Source: Verrucomicrobiota bacterium
GTDB taxonomy: Bacteria; Verrucomicrobiota; Verrucomicrobiae; Limisphaerales; UBA11358
NCBI GenBank assembly: GCA_014860005.1
Contig: JACZKP010000003.1
Coordinates: forward strand, 35,415 to 99,414
Reading direction: 5' to 3'
DNA length: 64,000 bases
Part shown: positions 16,048 through 24,829 of the stretch, in pieces
How positions within the stretch are numbered: the stretch's first letter is position 1
Layout of the letters: the number at the start of each line of letters is the position of its first letter
Notes under the pieces: generated by a model
The model's database searches: none
What the model was told of the DNA's origin: nothing
What the model saw: only the letters and a program-made list of their open reading frames with translations
Made by a program: the position numbers and the translations under genes

Positions 16048-17337
16048 ATGAAGGAATTTGTTTCACCGCCACCGCCGATTGTCCGAAACCAATTCGAGAC
16101 GATTCGCGAGTTGTTCAGCAAGAACGTGGTGCCGAGCTATGGCCGCTTTGACCTCGCGTTCAGCCACGGCTCGGGCAGTCACCTTTTCGATGTAAACGGC
16201 CGGCGTTATCTCGACCTAGGCGGCGGGATTGCGGTGTGTTCGCTGGGCCACGCGCATCCAGCGGTCACCGAGGCGCTCGTCGAGCAATCGCGCAAGCTCG
16301 TACACACGTCGAATTTCTATTATCACGAACCGCAAGGTCGCTTGGCGCAGGCGTTGGTGAATCTGATCGGTCCGGGCAAATGCTTCTTCTGCAACAGCGG
16401 CGTCGAGGCGAATGAGGGTTTGTTCAAGCTCGCGCGCAAATTCGGCCATGACGAAGGACGCTTTGAAATCATCACCACCGTGAATTCGTTTCATGGCCGC
16501 ACCCTGGCCGGCATCGCGGCCACGGGGCAGGACAAGGTCAAGAAAGGGTTCGAACCAATGGTGCCCGGCTTCCGACAAGTGCCGTTCAATGACCTCGCGG
16601 GAATGCAGGCTGCCCTCTCGCCGGCAACCGCCGCGATCATGATTGAAGGGGTCCAGGGCGAAGGCGGCGTCACGCCCACCACGCCGGAATACCTGCTCGG
16701 TTTGCGACGATTGTGCGACGAGAAGAGACTGTTGCTGCTGATGGACGGCGTGCAGTGCGGGCATTTTCGCACGGGCAGGTTTCAGAGTTTTCAGCGCATT
16801 CTCGAAGGCGTGCCCGGCGGCGGACAATTTCTTCCTGATGGCCTTTCAATGGCGAAATCGTTGGGCGGCGGGTTTCCGATGGGCGCCTTCTGGGTACGGT
16901 CTCCTTACGCGGATTTGCTGGGTGCCGGCACGCACGGCACAACTTACGGCGGCTCGCCGCTGGCGTGCGCCGTGGCGCTGAAAATCCTGGAGGTGATTGG
17001 CCGCGAACAACTCGAAAAGCATGCGCGCGAGGTGGGCGAGTTCCTCAAATTCAGCCTGGAACAACTGGCAGCAAAATACCCGGGGGTCATTCAAACCGTG
17101 CGAGGGCTGGGATTGATGATCGGCGTGGAACTCGCGCCGGATATTACGAACCTGCCCGGCGATCCCGCCAAGAGCCAGGCCGTGCGGTTTGCGAGCCTGT
17201 TGCACGCCGCGGGATTGCTTACCATTCCGGCGGGCGCACAGATTCTTCGCCTGTTGCCGGCGCTCAATCTGCAACGCACCGATGCGGAGGAGGGATTGCG
17301 CATCCTGGAATCGGTGATTGCCAAATTGGCCGCCTGA
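16048..17337 (+). CDS. argD: Acetylornithine aminotransferase
   Basis: A 429-residue class III PLP aminotransferase. Motifs: RYLDLGGGIAVCSLGHAHPAV, CFFCNSGVEANEGLFKLARKF (GxEAxE PLP phosphate contact), NSFHGRTLAGIAATGQDK, MIEGVQGEGGVTP, LLLMDGVQCGHFRTG (Asp paired with the PLP ring) and the lysine in SMAKSLGGGFPMGAFW. It converts N-acetylglutamate semialdehyde to N-acetylornithine. Because argF follows 36 bp downstream, arginine synthesis is the likely role rather than GABA or lysine metabolism. The usual DEVQ is DGVQ here, a change at the Glu before the metal-free ring contact worth noting. Confidence 0.92.
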   Translation: MKEFVSPPPPIVRNQFETIRELFSKNVVPSYGRFDLAFSHGSGSHLFDVNGRRYLDLGGGIAVCSLGHAHPAVTEALVEQSRKLVHTSNFYYHEPQGRLAQALVNLIGPGKCFFCNSGVEANEGLFKLARKFGHDEGRFEIITTVNSFHGRTLAGIAATGQDKVKKGFEPMVPGFRQVPFNDLAGMQAALSPATAAIMIEGVQGEGGVTPTTPEYLLGLRRLCDEKRLLLLMDGVQCGHFRTGRFQSFQRILEGVPGGGQFLPDGLSMAKSLGGGFPMGAFWVRSPYADLLGAGTHGTTYGGSPLACAVALKILEVIGREQLEKHAREVGEFLKFSLEQLAAKYPGVIQTVRGLGLMIGVELAPDITNLPGDPAKSQAVRFASLLHAAGLLTIPAGAQILRLLPALNLQRTDAEEGLRILESVIAKLAA

Positions 17338-17373
17338 GCCGATACAGACAGAGGTGGCAGCACTGGTTTTGAC

Positions 17374-18270
17374 ATGAAACATCTCCTGAGCATTGAACAA
17401 CTCACTCGCACGGACATGGAGAAAATCCTGGCCGACGCCGCGGTGATGAAACGCGAGCGGGGCCGGCATGCGGCAATGCCGCTGAGCGGCCAAACCTGGG
17501 CGCTCATCTTCTCCAAATCCTCCACGCGCACGCGCGTGTCGTTCGAAGTCGGCATCGCCGAACTGGGCGGGCGGCCCATGTTCCTGAGCGCGGTGGACAT
17601 TCAACTGGGCCGCGGCGAACCGGTGAAAGACACGGCGCGGGTGCTGGGCCGCATGGTGCATGGCGCGATCTTTCGCACGTTCGCGCAACGCGACGTGGAG
17701 GAATTCGCCAATTACTCGGGCATCCCCACGATCAATGCGCTCACTGACGAGGAACATCCCTGCCAGATTCTGGCGGACGTTTTAACGATTGAGGAGAAGT
17801 TTGGTCCGATGGCGGGCAAGGTGGTGGCCTTCATCGGGGACGGCGCGTGCAACGTGGCCAACTCGTGGATATTTGCGGCGGCAAAACTGGGCTTTGAATT
17901 GCGCATCGCCGCGCCAGAGGAGTTTCAACCGGCCCCTGCCCTGCTGAAGCGCGCCGGCGGAAGTGTCGTTTGCACGGCGGATTTGGAATCCGCCTCCCGC
18001 GGCGCCGATGTGCTTTACACGGACGTCTGGGTTTCCATGGGCAAAGAGGACGAATCCGCCGAACGACTCAAGGCGCTGGCGGGCTATCAGATTAATCAAT
18101 CGGTTGTGAAGCTCGCCAAGCCTGGCGCGCTCGTCATGCACTGCCTGCCGGCGTATCGCGGCAAGGAGATTGATGACGAAACCTTCGAGGCACACGCCGA
18201 TACGATCTTCACACAAGCGGAAAACCGATTGCACGCGCAGAAGGCGATTTTGCAGTGGGCGGTGTTGTGA
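17374..18270 (+). CDS. argF: Ornithine carbamoyltransferase
   Basis: A 298-residue protein of normal length. The carbamoyl-phosphate loop reads SKSSTRTRVSFEVGIAELGG, followed by GRMVHGAIFRTFAQ, PTINALTDEEHPCQILADVL and the ornithine site MHCLPAYRGKEIDDE. Enzyme forms citrulline from ornithine and carbamoyl phosphate in the cytosol. It directly follows argD on the same strand, and its stop codon overlaps the start of the next gene. Confidence 0.95.
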   Translation: MKHLLSIEQLTRTDMEKILADAAVMKRERGRHAAMPLSGQTWALIFSKSSTRTRVSFEVGIAELGGRPMFLSAVDIQLGRGEPVKDTARVLGRMVHGAIFRTFAQRDVEEFANYSGIPTINALTDEEHPCQILADVLTIEEKFGPMAGKVVAFIGDGACNVANSWIFAAAKLGFELRIAAPEEFQPAPALLKRAGGSVVCTADLESASRGADVLYTDVWVSMGKEDESAERLKALAGYQINQSVVKLAKPGALVMHCLPAYRGKEIDDETFEAHADTIFTQAENRLHAQKAILQWAVL

Positions 18271-18917
18271 GCGATTCTGAGCCAACCCAGTCCAAGCCGG
18301 CATGGACGCGCAAACGAAAGTTGAAGCTGGCACTCTTGATCCTGTTGCTCGTCGGCGGCGGGACCTGGGTTTGGTTACGTACCACCTATCCCTATGGCAT
18401 CAACCACTGTTGTGCTGCCGGAATTGGCTCGGTACTCCGAGCTCACGCTGAAAACAGCGACGGATGGTTCCCGAAAGGCAAATCCTCGCCTGAAGCGTCC
18501 TTGAGTCAACTCTGCGACGAAGATGAAAACCATCTCGCCTGGGTTCGGGGAAAGAGTGTGAAGTTGAAGGTCGCGGAAGCAGTTTGGCAGGAGCAAGGCG
18601 AACTGTCGCCCGAAACGTGCGGCTGGCATTACGTCGAAGGACTTCGTGATTCTGACGATCCTGAAATTGCCATCGCCTGGGACAAGGCGTGGGGATTGGG
18701 TCATACCGGCCAACGCATTCGCGGATTTGGGAGGGAAGTCATTCTTGTGGATGGTTCGCATCGGGGAATTCTGAACAAGGACTGGCCCAAGTTCGCCTTG
18801 GAGCAGCGCGAAAAGCTCGCCAAAGTCATGGCTTCCCGCGACGCCAACGATCCACCAATTCGCTGGAGCGACGAAGAGTCATTTGGGCCAAACCAGTTTC
18901 CGGCGGCTACTCGGTAA
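18267..18917 (+). CDS. Membrane-anchored protein of unknown function
   Basis: The GTG at 18267 overlaps the argF stop (GTGA) and gives 216 residues; a GTG four codons earlier is the alternative. A basic N-terminus (AWTRKRKLKLA) precedes one transmembrane segment (LALLILLLVGGGTWVWL), so the rest is exported or periplasmic. The soluble part has a possible metal or disulfide pair (NHCCAAG, CGWHYVEG) and near the end REVILVDGSHRGI. I recognise no family, though small verrucomicrobial anchored proteins of this shape are common. The stretch to 18977 is empty. Confidence 0.6.
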   Translation: MSDSEPTQSKPAWTRKRKLKLALLILLLVGGGTWVWLRTTYPYGINHCCAAGIGSVLRAHAENSDGWFPKGKSSPEASLSQLCDEDENHLAWVRGKSVKLKVAEAVWQEQGELSPETCGWHYVEGLRDSDDPEIAIAWDKAWGLGHTGQRIRGFGREVILVDGSHRGILNKDWPKFALEQREKLAKVMASRDANDPPIRWSDEESFGPNQFPAATR

Positions 18918-18977
18918 CCGAGTTGTTCGTGCGGCGCGGCTCATCGCCGAGCCAACTCCAATCCTCCACCACCGCCC

Positions 18978-19646
18978 TTACATGATCCGCTCACGGCGGG
19001 GCGGCGGCGCTTTGACAAACCTGGTTTCGCGCAGATAGATCGGTTCCAGTTTATCACCCGCGACAAATTCCGTTTGTCCCAGCCCCAATCGGCCCAGCGC
19101 GGCTGCGCGCGGAAAGATGACTCGCCCTTGCGGAAACCAGCGGGTCACTTCGGGTCCAATCAGCAACTCACCCGCCTGTTCACGCGCACGCACCTCCGCG
19201 AGCGTGGCGAGCCGTAACGGGGTGGTTGCGCGTCGTACCTCCGCGCTGAGTTCAAAGCTGGCGGCGTAGTATTCCTCGCGTTGCGCGTCAACGACCACGC
19301 AGCATCGGCCCGTGATACCCTCCGCTTGCGCCTGCGCCGCCACACAATCTGCGCTACTCAAGCCAAGCAACTTCACGCCCGTCGCGAGCTGCCAACCCTG
19401 CGCCAGGGCGATGGCCAGGCGGATTCCGGTGTACGAACCCGGGCCAAGGCCGAGGGTCACACATTCGATCTGTTCGCGTTGCAGCCCCGCTTGTTGCAAC
19501 GCTTCCTCCACCATGCCCAGGGGCTTCATCGTGTGGCCGGGGGAGGCTTCGACAATTTCAGAAACCGTGGGGACCGCAGATGAGTCGCCGATCACCACCG
19601 CCACGCTTCGTTGCGGCGAAGAAAACTCAAGCGCCAGAATCTTCAT
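18978..19646 (-). CDS. tsaB: tRNA threonylcarbamoyladenosine biosynthesis protein TsaB
   Basis: The start is set at ATG 19646 (MKILALEFSSPQRSVAVVIG), giving 222 residues, normal for TsaB (YeaZ). The ASKHA nucleotide-binding fold is shown by LALEFSS, VEEALQQAGLQREQIECVTLGLGPGSYTGIRLAIALAQGWQ and CCVVVDAQREEYYAA. TsaB supports TsaD in making the t6A modification at position 37 of ANN-reading tRNAs. It overlaps tsaE, so both are expressed together. Confidence 0.92.
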   Translation of the reverse strand: MKILALEFSSPQRSVAVVIGDSSAVPTVSEIVEASPGHTMKPLGMVEEALQQAGLQREQIECVTLGLGPGSYTGIRLAIALAQGWQLATGVKLLGLSSADCVAAQAQAEGITGRCCVVVDAQREEYYAASFELSAEVRRATTPLRLATLAEVRAREQAGELLIGPEVTRWFPQGRVIFPRAAALGRLGLGQTEFVAGDKLEPIYLRETRFVKAPPPRRERIM

Positions 19647-20088
19647 AGGTGATTCGCCGCTCGTTGTCATTCAACACCTCGATCTGCACGCGCCGCATCA
19701 TCCGCGCACTGCAGGTTTTAGGTTTTAGGTTGGAGGTTGGAGGTTCATCACCAAACCAGCGTTCCGCCCACTCGATCACGGCCACGCCGTCCGGCTGAAG
19801 GTACTCTTCCAGTCCGGCGGCGACGATTTGCTCCGGTGATTCCAATCGGTACAAATCGAGATGAAACAAGCGCCACCGCCCGCCGCGATACTCATTCACC
19901 AGCGTGAACGTCGGGGAATGAACGCGTGCGGCGATGCCGAGTCCGCGGGCAAGCCCCTTCACCAATTGCGTCTTGCCCGCGCCAAGGTCACCCGACAAGG
20001 CAATGACCAGTCCGGCTGGCGCTTCGCGTCCCCAACTTTCCCCCAGCGCCTCGGTTTCAGCGGGACTATGAGAAACGACTATGGCCAT
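19627..20088 (-). CDS. tsaE: tRNA threonylcarbamoyladenosine biosynthesis ATPase TsaE
   Basis: Starting at ATG 20088 it has 153 residues; a GTG two codons earlier is possible. Motifs: Walker A GDLGAGKTQLVKGLARGLG, SPTFTLVNEYRGG, LFHLDLYRL and VAVIEWAERWFGDE. TsaE energises the TsaB-TsaD complex in t6A synthesis. After WFGDE a short non-homologous insert (PPTSNLKPKTCSA) precedes the normal end MRRVQIEVL; the DNA of the insert is a low-complexity repeat (see the repeat entry). It overlaps tsaB by 20 bp. Confidence 0.92.
   Translation of the reverse strand: MAIVVSHSPAETEALGESWGREAPAGLVIALSGDLGAGKTQLVKGLARGLGIAARVHSPTFTLVNEYRGGRWRLFHLDLYRLESPEQIVAAGLEEYLQPDGVAVIEWAERWFGDEPPTSNLKPKTCSARMMRRVQIEVLNDNERRITYEDSGA
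19713..19746. repeat. In-frame micro-repeat inside tsaE
   Basis: GGTTTTAGGTTTTAGG followed by TTGGAGGTTGGAGG gives two tandem iterations. It encodes PPTSNLKPKT in the tsaE frame, between the conserved WAERWF motif and the C-terminal strand. The same style of sequence is known to me as intergenic filler in related genomes. Confidence 0.55.
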
Positions 20089-20172
20089 GCTCACGCTTCA
20101 GCGTTTCGCTGAATTATTTGCGGTGTTTGGAAGGAAGCTCCCCAGACAGTTGGTCGCGTGTGGCTTGCAGGC

Positions 20173-20745
20173 TCACTTGGCGAAGAGCGCGTCCATGTCC
20201 ACAGTGAACTCCGGCAGCGCCGTGCAGGTCAGTTGGCCACCCGGCCCGTGGAGAATGTGTTCGGCATATTCTCCGTCCCCAGCCTGCCGGTGAACTTCAA
20301 CCTGCTTTTCCGGGCCAAGCACGAGCCAGCATTCCTTCACTCCGGCACTCGCGTAAGCGCGGAGTTTAGACCAGTCGTAATCATGGCTGGTAATGCACAC
20401 CTCAATAACCAGTTCAGCCGTGTGCGGATGGTCGTGCCAGAAATCTTCCTGCCGTCCTCGGATTACCGCAATATCCGGCTCCGGTTCAGAATCTTCGCAG
20501 GTGACGGGTTGCTCGCTGGAAATGAAACAGCCGGATAAAGCAGCTTCATGCAGCAACTGTATAAGCTGCCGCACCAATGCACTGTGCAGAGGGGACTTTG
20601 ACATTTTCGTATAAACGAATCCGTACAACAGTTCGGTGTTCTTGGGAATCAGGCCCGCCTCGCCCAGCGCGCGATAGGCCGCGACGGATAGTGGCCAAAC
20701 CTCGGCGCCGCGTAAGGGTGTGCGTGGATGCTCAACCGCTTTCAT
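20173..20745 (-). CDS. Uma2-family (DUF820) PD-(D/E)XK-like protein
   Basis: A 190-residue protein with the Uma2 signature: VWPLSVAAYRALGEAGLI near the start, ELLYGFVYTKMSKSPLHSALVRQLIQLL, then EPEPDIAVIRGR (Asp) and TAELVIEVCITSHDYDWSKLRAYASAGVKECWLV, where Glu-x-x and the downstream Lys complete a restriction-endonuclease-like site. Uma2 proteins are abundant in bacteria with unclear function; nuclease activity is predicted from fold. It sits 18 bp downstream of thiL on the same strand. Confidence 0.85.
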   Translation of the reverse strand: MKAVEHPRTPLRGAEVWPLSVAAYRALGEAGLIPKNTELLYGFVYTKMSKSPLHSALVRQLIQLLHEAALSGCFISSEQPVTCEDSEPEPDIAVIRGRQEDFWHDHPHTAELVIEVCITSHDYDWSKLRAYASAGVKECWLVLGPEKQVEVHRQAGDGEYAEHILHGPGGQLTCTALPEFTVDMDALFAK

Positions 20746-20763
20746 GTTCCCCGAAACTCTAAC

Positions 20764-21732
20764 TCAACCCACCCCGCCGGCAAGGTTCGAGTTCGTCGGC
20801 GGCGCAAAATGAACATATCCGTCGGCGTTCAGCCGATGCGCGCCAGCCTTGTCGCGGATGGTGATGCCCTGGCCGGTCACAATCTTGCCGATGCAACTCA
20901 AACGGAGCTTTGGGAATTGCTTCTGCCAGGCATCAAGCAATGGCACCGCGTCCTTGCCCGCCACCGTGAACAACAACTCAAAATCCTCGCCGTCCGTCAG
21001 CGCGGCGGCGAAAGGCGGTTTGGCGGTGTCGCCGGCTTTGGCCCCCAGTCTGGCGGCGCGGCTGATGGGAATGGCGCGCTTCAGCAATTCGGCTCCGACT
21101 CCGCTTGCGTTGAGGATGTGGCGCAAGTCGCCCGCCAAACCGTCGCTCACGTCCATGAGCGCGTGAATGGAAAAGAGCCCGGCCAGCCAGCGCGCTTCAG
21201 CCAGACGCGGCTCGAAATCGAGATGCTTGCCGGCCATCGAACCGCCCAGTTCGCCGGTCACGAAAATCGCGTCGCCCGGTTTCGCGCCCGAGCGCAGCAA
21301 CAGTCTTCTGCGGGGGACGAAGCCGATCAACGACACGGAAACAAGCATACGCTCCGGATTGGTGGTCGTTTCACCTCCCACGACTGCCACACCGTGTTGT
21401 TGTGCCAGCGCGTTGAGGCCCGCATAAATGCCTTCAATGAACGAAACCTCAAATTTTGCCGGAAGGCCAAGTGTGACCAGTGCCGCTGTAGGGGTGCCGG
21501 CCATTGCCGCAATGTCACTCAGGCACCGGGCCAGTGCCTTGTGGCCGATCTTCTGCGGCGGCGTGTCCCTGGTGAAATGAATCCCCTCGACCACCGCGTC
21601 GGTTTTGAACAGCAGCAGACGGTCTTTCGCGCCAACCTCAAGCACGGCGCAATCATCCCCCGCCCCGACGACCACGGTTTCGTTGCCGGGCAGCGCGCGG
21701 GTGAGACGTCCAATTAACTCGAACTCGTTCAT
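20764..21732 (-). CDS. thiL: Thiamine-monophosphate kinase
   Basis: The start at ATG 21732 (MNEFELIGRLTRALPGNETV) overlaps the stop of the upstream protease gene (ATGA) and gives 322 residues, typical of ThiL. Motifs: VVVGAGDDCAVLEV, LLFKTDAVVEGIHFTRD (Mg/ATP site), GHKALARCLSDIAAMAGTPTAALVTLGLP, VVGGETTTNPERMLVSVSLIG and ALMDVSDGLAGDLRHIL. It phosphorylates thiamine monophosphate to the diphosphate cofactor using ATP. No other thiamine genes are nearby. Confidence 0.93.
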   Translation of the reverse strand: MNEFELIGRLTRALPGNETVVVGAGDDCAVLEVGAKDRLLLFKTDAVVEGIHFTRDTPPQKIGHKALARCLSDIAAMAGTPTAALVTLGLPAKFEVSFIEGIYAGLNALAQQHGVAVVGGETTTNPERMLVSVSLIGFVPRRRLLLRSGAKPGDAIFVTGELGGSMAGKHLDFEPRLAEARWLAGLFSIHALMDVSDGLAGDLRHILNASGVGAELLKRAIPISRAARLGAKAGDTAKPPFAAALTDGEDFELLFTVAGKDAVPLLDAWQKQFPKLRLSCIGKIVTGQGITIRDKAGAHRLNADGYVHFAPPTNSNLAGGVG

Positions 21733-22553
21733 GTGGGACCCGGCATCCGATTGGCCCATTCGCTCAAGCCGAGCATAACCAGATTGGCGGCGTTGAACGC
21801 GGCATGAGTGGCGATGGGCGCGAGCAGATTGTCAGTGGCTTCGTATAACAACGTCAGCGCAATCGCCAGCACCAGCAAAGGAAGCAAGGTCAGCAAATTC
21901 CCGTGAATCACGGCAAACAAGACCGAAGTGCCCCACAAGGCCGCGCGCGGAAAGCCCGCGCGCTTGATGCCCGGATACAAAATGCCACGAAAGAGAATTT
22001 CCTCCGCCACCGGGGCGAGGACAATCGCAATGATGCCGAGCACCACCGTGCCACGCCAACTGGCGGAGTCGCGCAACGCCTGGATGGCCTGCTGCTCCAC
22101 CAGTTCAAGCTCCAGGCGCGACATGAATTGCCCGGCCAGCCATTGCAACCCCCAAGCCAGTGGCAGGAAGAGCACCGCGACGAGCACGCCCAGCAAGAGC
22201 GCGCGGTTCCGCGCATGGTTCAAACCAAAGGCTTCACTCCAACTCAGGCCGTGTTCCCGGACATAAAAAACGATGAGGATCAGCGCCGCCCCATGGAAAC
22301 TCAGCGCCGCCACGACGGCCCGCCACACAAAATGCTCCTCGCCCAACTGAAAGACTTTGCGCGCGATCAACAGCAGGGTCATGCCGACAAACATGCAGAG
22401 AAACACGCCCAGGAAAAGGCGCAGGGTGGCTTCAAGTTTCCACGGTTTCTCGGACAGCACGCGCGGACGATAGCGATTCAACCGGGCAGTGACGACGCAA
22501 ATTTGCGGAGGCGGAATTCTCCTTCCGAGTTCCGAGGCCGTCGCTTGCCACAT
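21729..22553 (-). CDS. CPBP family intramembrane glutamic endopeptidase
   Basis: The start is uncertain; ATG 22553 is used, but homology-like sequence begins only near KLEATLRLFLGVFLCM. About seven transmembrane segments are visible. The CPBP (CAAX protease/bacteriocin-processing, ABI) motifs are all present: APVAEEILFRGILYPG (motif 1, EExxxR), FAVIHGNLLTLLPLLVLAI (motif 2, with the His) and PIATHAAFNAANLVML (motif 3, HxxxN). Such proteases are embedded in the inner membrane; substrates are unknown. thiL starts inside its stop codon, so the two genes are coupled. Confidence 0.88.
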   Translation of the reverse strand: MWQATASELGRRIPPPQICVVTARLNRYRPRVLSEKPWKLEATLRLFLGVFLCMFVGMTLLLIARKVFQLGEEHFVWRAVVAALSFHGAALILIVFYVREHGLSWSEAFGLNHARNRALLLGVLVAVLFLPLAWGLQWLAGQFMSRLELELVEQQAIQALRDSASWRGTVVLGIIAIVLAPVAEEILFRGILYPGIKRAGFPRAALWGTSVLFAVIHGNLLTLLPLLVLAIALTLLYEATDNLLAPIATHAAFNAANLVMLGLSEWANRMPGPT

Positions 22554-22638
22554 GACAAATGGGCGACTCTTTGCGTCGGGACGAGCGTGGGAACGTGTGA
22601 AAGTTAAGGGTGAGCACGTAAGCCGGCAGTTCAAGGCT

Positions 22639-24804
22639 TCACGGCTGGCGCAGGCGGAAAAAAGCGGTGGAGTTCGTGGCCGGCAGGCTCAGGACATAAC
22701 AGCCTTCCTCCACCTGCGGCGGCGCGTCCACGGCCTGCCAGTTTGGCGGCGACAAACTGGCCGTTGTTTCCACCACGTAATTGGTCGCACCCACTGACCA
22801 ATTCAGCCGCACGTCGGTCCCGGCCCGTTCGGCCGTCAGCTTGAAGCCCGGCAACACTTCCGCCCGCAGCACTTGCAGCCCCCAGCGGCCATCGGCCACA
22901 CAGACGTAGTCTCCCCCCAACGCCACGGCGAACGCGTTGCCGGGCGTGTCGTAGCTGCCTGCGCACGCAAGATTGGTCGGGTTGCTGATGTCGATCACCT
23001 GTAGCCCAGCAGCCTCATCCGCCACGAAAGCGTAGTTGCCCGATACCGCCACGCCCAAGGCACGACCGCTGGTGGCAAGACCGCCTACCCTCAGCGGGTT
23101 GGCGGGATTGCTCACGTCAATCACCTGCAAGCCATGGTCGTCGTCCGCCACGTAAGCGAAACTCTCTGAAACCGCAACGTCCCATGCAGTTCCGGTGGTG
23201 TTGTAGCCGCCCACCCGCACGGCGTTGGTTGGATTACGGACGTCTATCACCTGCAAGCCATCGCCCGCGTCCGCAATGTAGGCGTAGTTGCCCGACACGG
23301 CCACGCCCTGTGCGTAGCCGGTAGTGTCCAAGCCGCCCACAACCTGCGGGTTGACCGGATCGGCAATGTTGAGAACCTGCAACCCCGCCTCGCCGCTCGC
23401 CACGTAAGCATGATCCCCGGAAAGGGCGATGCCTTGGGGAAAACCACTCACCACAGCGGCCCCCATGCGCACCGGGTTGTCCGGGTTGCTCACGTTGAAA
23501 ACGTCCACAAACCGAGACGAGGGCGATCCCAACTGCAATCCGCCCACGTAAGCGAAATTGCCCGCCACGGCGACGGCCCAGATTTCCCGGTTGGATGTCA
23601 TCGTCGAGTAATGCCCCCGCTGAATTAGATTGGTTGGATTGCTGAAGTCAATGATGCGCAAGCCAGCCTTCCAATCGGCGAGATAGGCAAAATTTCCCGA
23701 TGTGGCGATGTCATACGCATTCCCGCTGGTGTCAAAGATTCCGACACGCTGCGGGTTGGCCGGATTGCTGATGTCAATCACCTGCATGCCAGCGTCCACA
23801 TCGGCCACGTAAGCATGATTAGCCGAGAGCGCAACATCGGAAGCAAAGCCGGTCGTATCGTACCCGCCCAAGCGCACTAGGTTCGTCGGATTGCTGGCGC
23901 TCAACACTTCCAGTCCGGCAAAGCCATACGCTACATACGCATGCTGGCCTGCTAACACTATGCCGGAGGCATCGCCGGTGATCGAGTAGCCACTCACGCG
24001 CACGGGGTTGGTCGGACTGCTGATCTCAATCACCTGCAATCCGGCAAAATCATCGGCCACATAAGCGTAGTTACTGGCGAGGGCAACATCTACTGCAAAG
24101 CCAGTGGTGTCATAGCCACCCACACGCACGGGGTTGGCCGAGTTGCTGAGGTCAAGCACTTCCAACCCTGCACCCGCGTCCGCTACGTAGGCATAACCAC
24201 CTTGGAGGGCGACCTCAACTGCGGTGCCGCTGGTGTCATAACCGCCTATGCGAACCGGGTTGGCCGGATCCGCGATATCAATCACCTCCAAGCCAGCAAG
24301 TCCAAACGTTGCGTAAGCCGTCGTGCCTGCAATGGCGAGACCATGACCATCGCCGCTGATTTGGACACTACCAACCTGCACCGGATTGACCGGATTGGCG
24401 AGACTGACCACTTGGAAGCCGGAGAAATCCGCCAAATAAGCGTAATCCGCCAACAACGCAATCCCAGTCGCAGAACCGTTGAGGTCATAGTGCCCTGCCC
24501 ACGCTGGGTTGGCCTGATTGCTGATGTCAACCACCGCCATAGCCGGGCCTGGAGACATTAACAGGTAAGCATAGTTGCCGGATATGGCCACTCTGACTAC
24601 CTGGCCGCGCGGATAGCCCGGCCACTGACCGGGTCGGCTCAATTCGACCGTTTGCGCAAAAGCCTGGGTGAGAAACACCGCCACCAGCAGCACATGGCTC
24701 GCGATGCCCGGCAGGCTAAGGAATTCAGATCCGTAGCGCGCTTGCGGATGTTCCTCGGGCTGACAAGCCGCCCGCTCCACGAATACGTTTGGCTTGGATT
24801 CCAC
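22639..24804 (-). CDS. Exported LVIVD-repeat beta-propeller protein
   Basis: About 720 residues. The start is unclear: a GTG at 24804 avoids overlapping the upstream gene and leaves a signal peptide (GIASHVLLVAVFLTQAFAQ) about 45 residues later; a longer frame reaches 24915. The mature protein is built of roughly 14 LVIVD repeats of about 43 residues with the core GNYAYVADxxAGLQVIDISNPANPVRVGGYDTTG. These propellers usually bind other surface molecules. The last 60 residues (TNYVVETTASLSPPNWQAVD, ending AFFRLRQP) are the shared C-terminal module. It follows the delta-60 propeller gene closely on the same strand. Confidence 0.85.
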   Translation of the reverse strand: MESKPNVFVERAACQPEEHPQARYGSEFLSLPGIASHVLLVAVFLTQAFAQTVELSRPGQWPGYPRGQVVRVAISGNYAYLLMSPGPAMAVVDISNQANPAWAGHYDLNGSATGIALLADYAYLADFSGFQVVSLANPVNPVQVGSVQISGDGHGLAIAGTTAYATFGLAGLEVIDIADPANPVRIGGYDTSGTAVEVALQGGYAYVADAGAGLEVLDLSNSANPVRVGGYDTTGFAVDVALASNYAYVADDFAGLQVIEISSPTNPVRVSGYSITGDASGIVLAGQHAYVAYGFAGLEVLSASNPTNLVRLGGYDTTGFASDVALSANHAYVADVDAGMQVIDISNPANPQRVGIFDTSGNAYDIATSGNFAYLADWKAGLRIIDFSNPTNLIQRGHYSTMTSNREIWAVAVAGNFAYVGGLQLGSPSSRFVDVFNVSNPDNPVRMGAAVVSGFPQGIALSGDHAYVASGEAGLQVLNIADPVNPQVVGGLDTTGYAQGVAVSGNYAYIADAGDGLQVIDVRNPTNAVRVGGYNTTGTAWDVAVSESFAYVADDDHGLQVIDVSNPANPLRVGGLATSGRALGVAVSGNYAFVADEAAGLQVIDISNPTNLACAGSYDTPGNAFAVALGGDYVCVADGRWGLQVLRAEVLPGFKLTAERAGTDVRLNWSVGATNYVVETTASLSPPNWQAVDAPPQVEEGCYVLSLPATNSTAFFRLRQP

Positions 24805-24829
24805 CGCACACACTCCTGCTGATGAGAGG

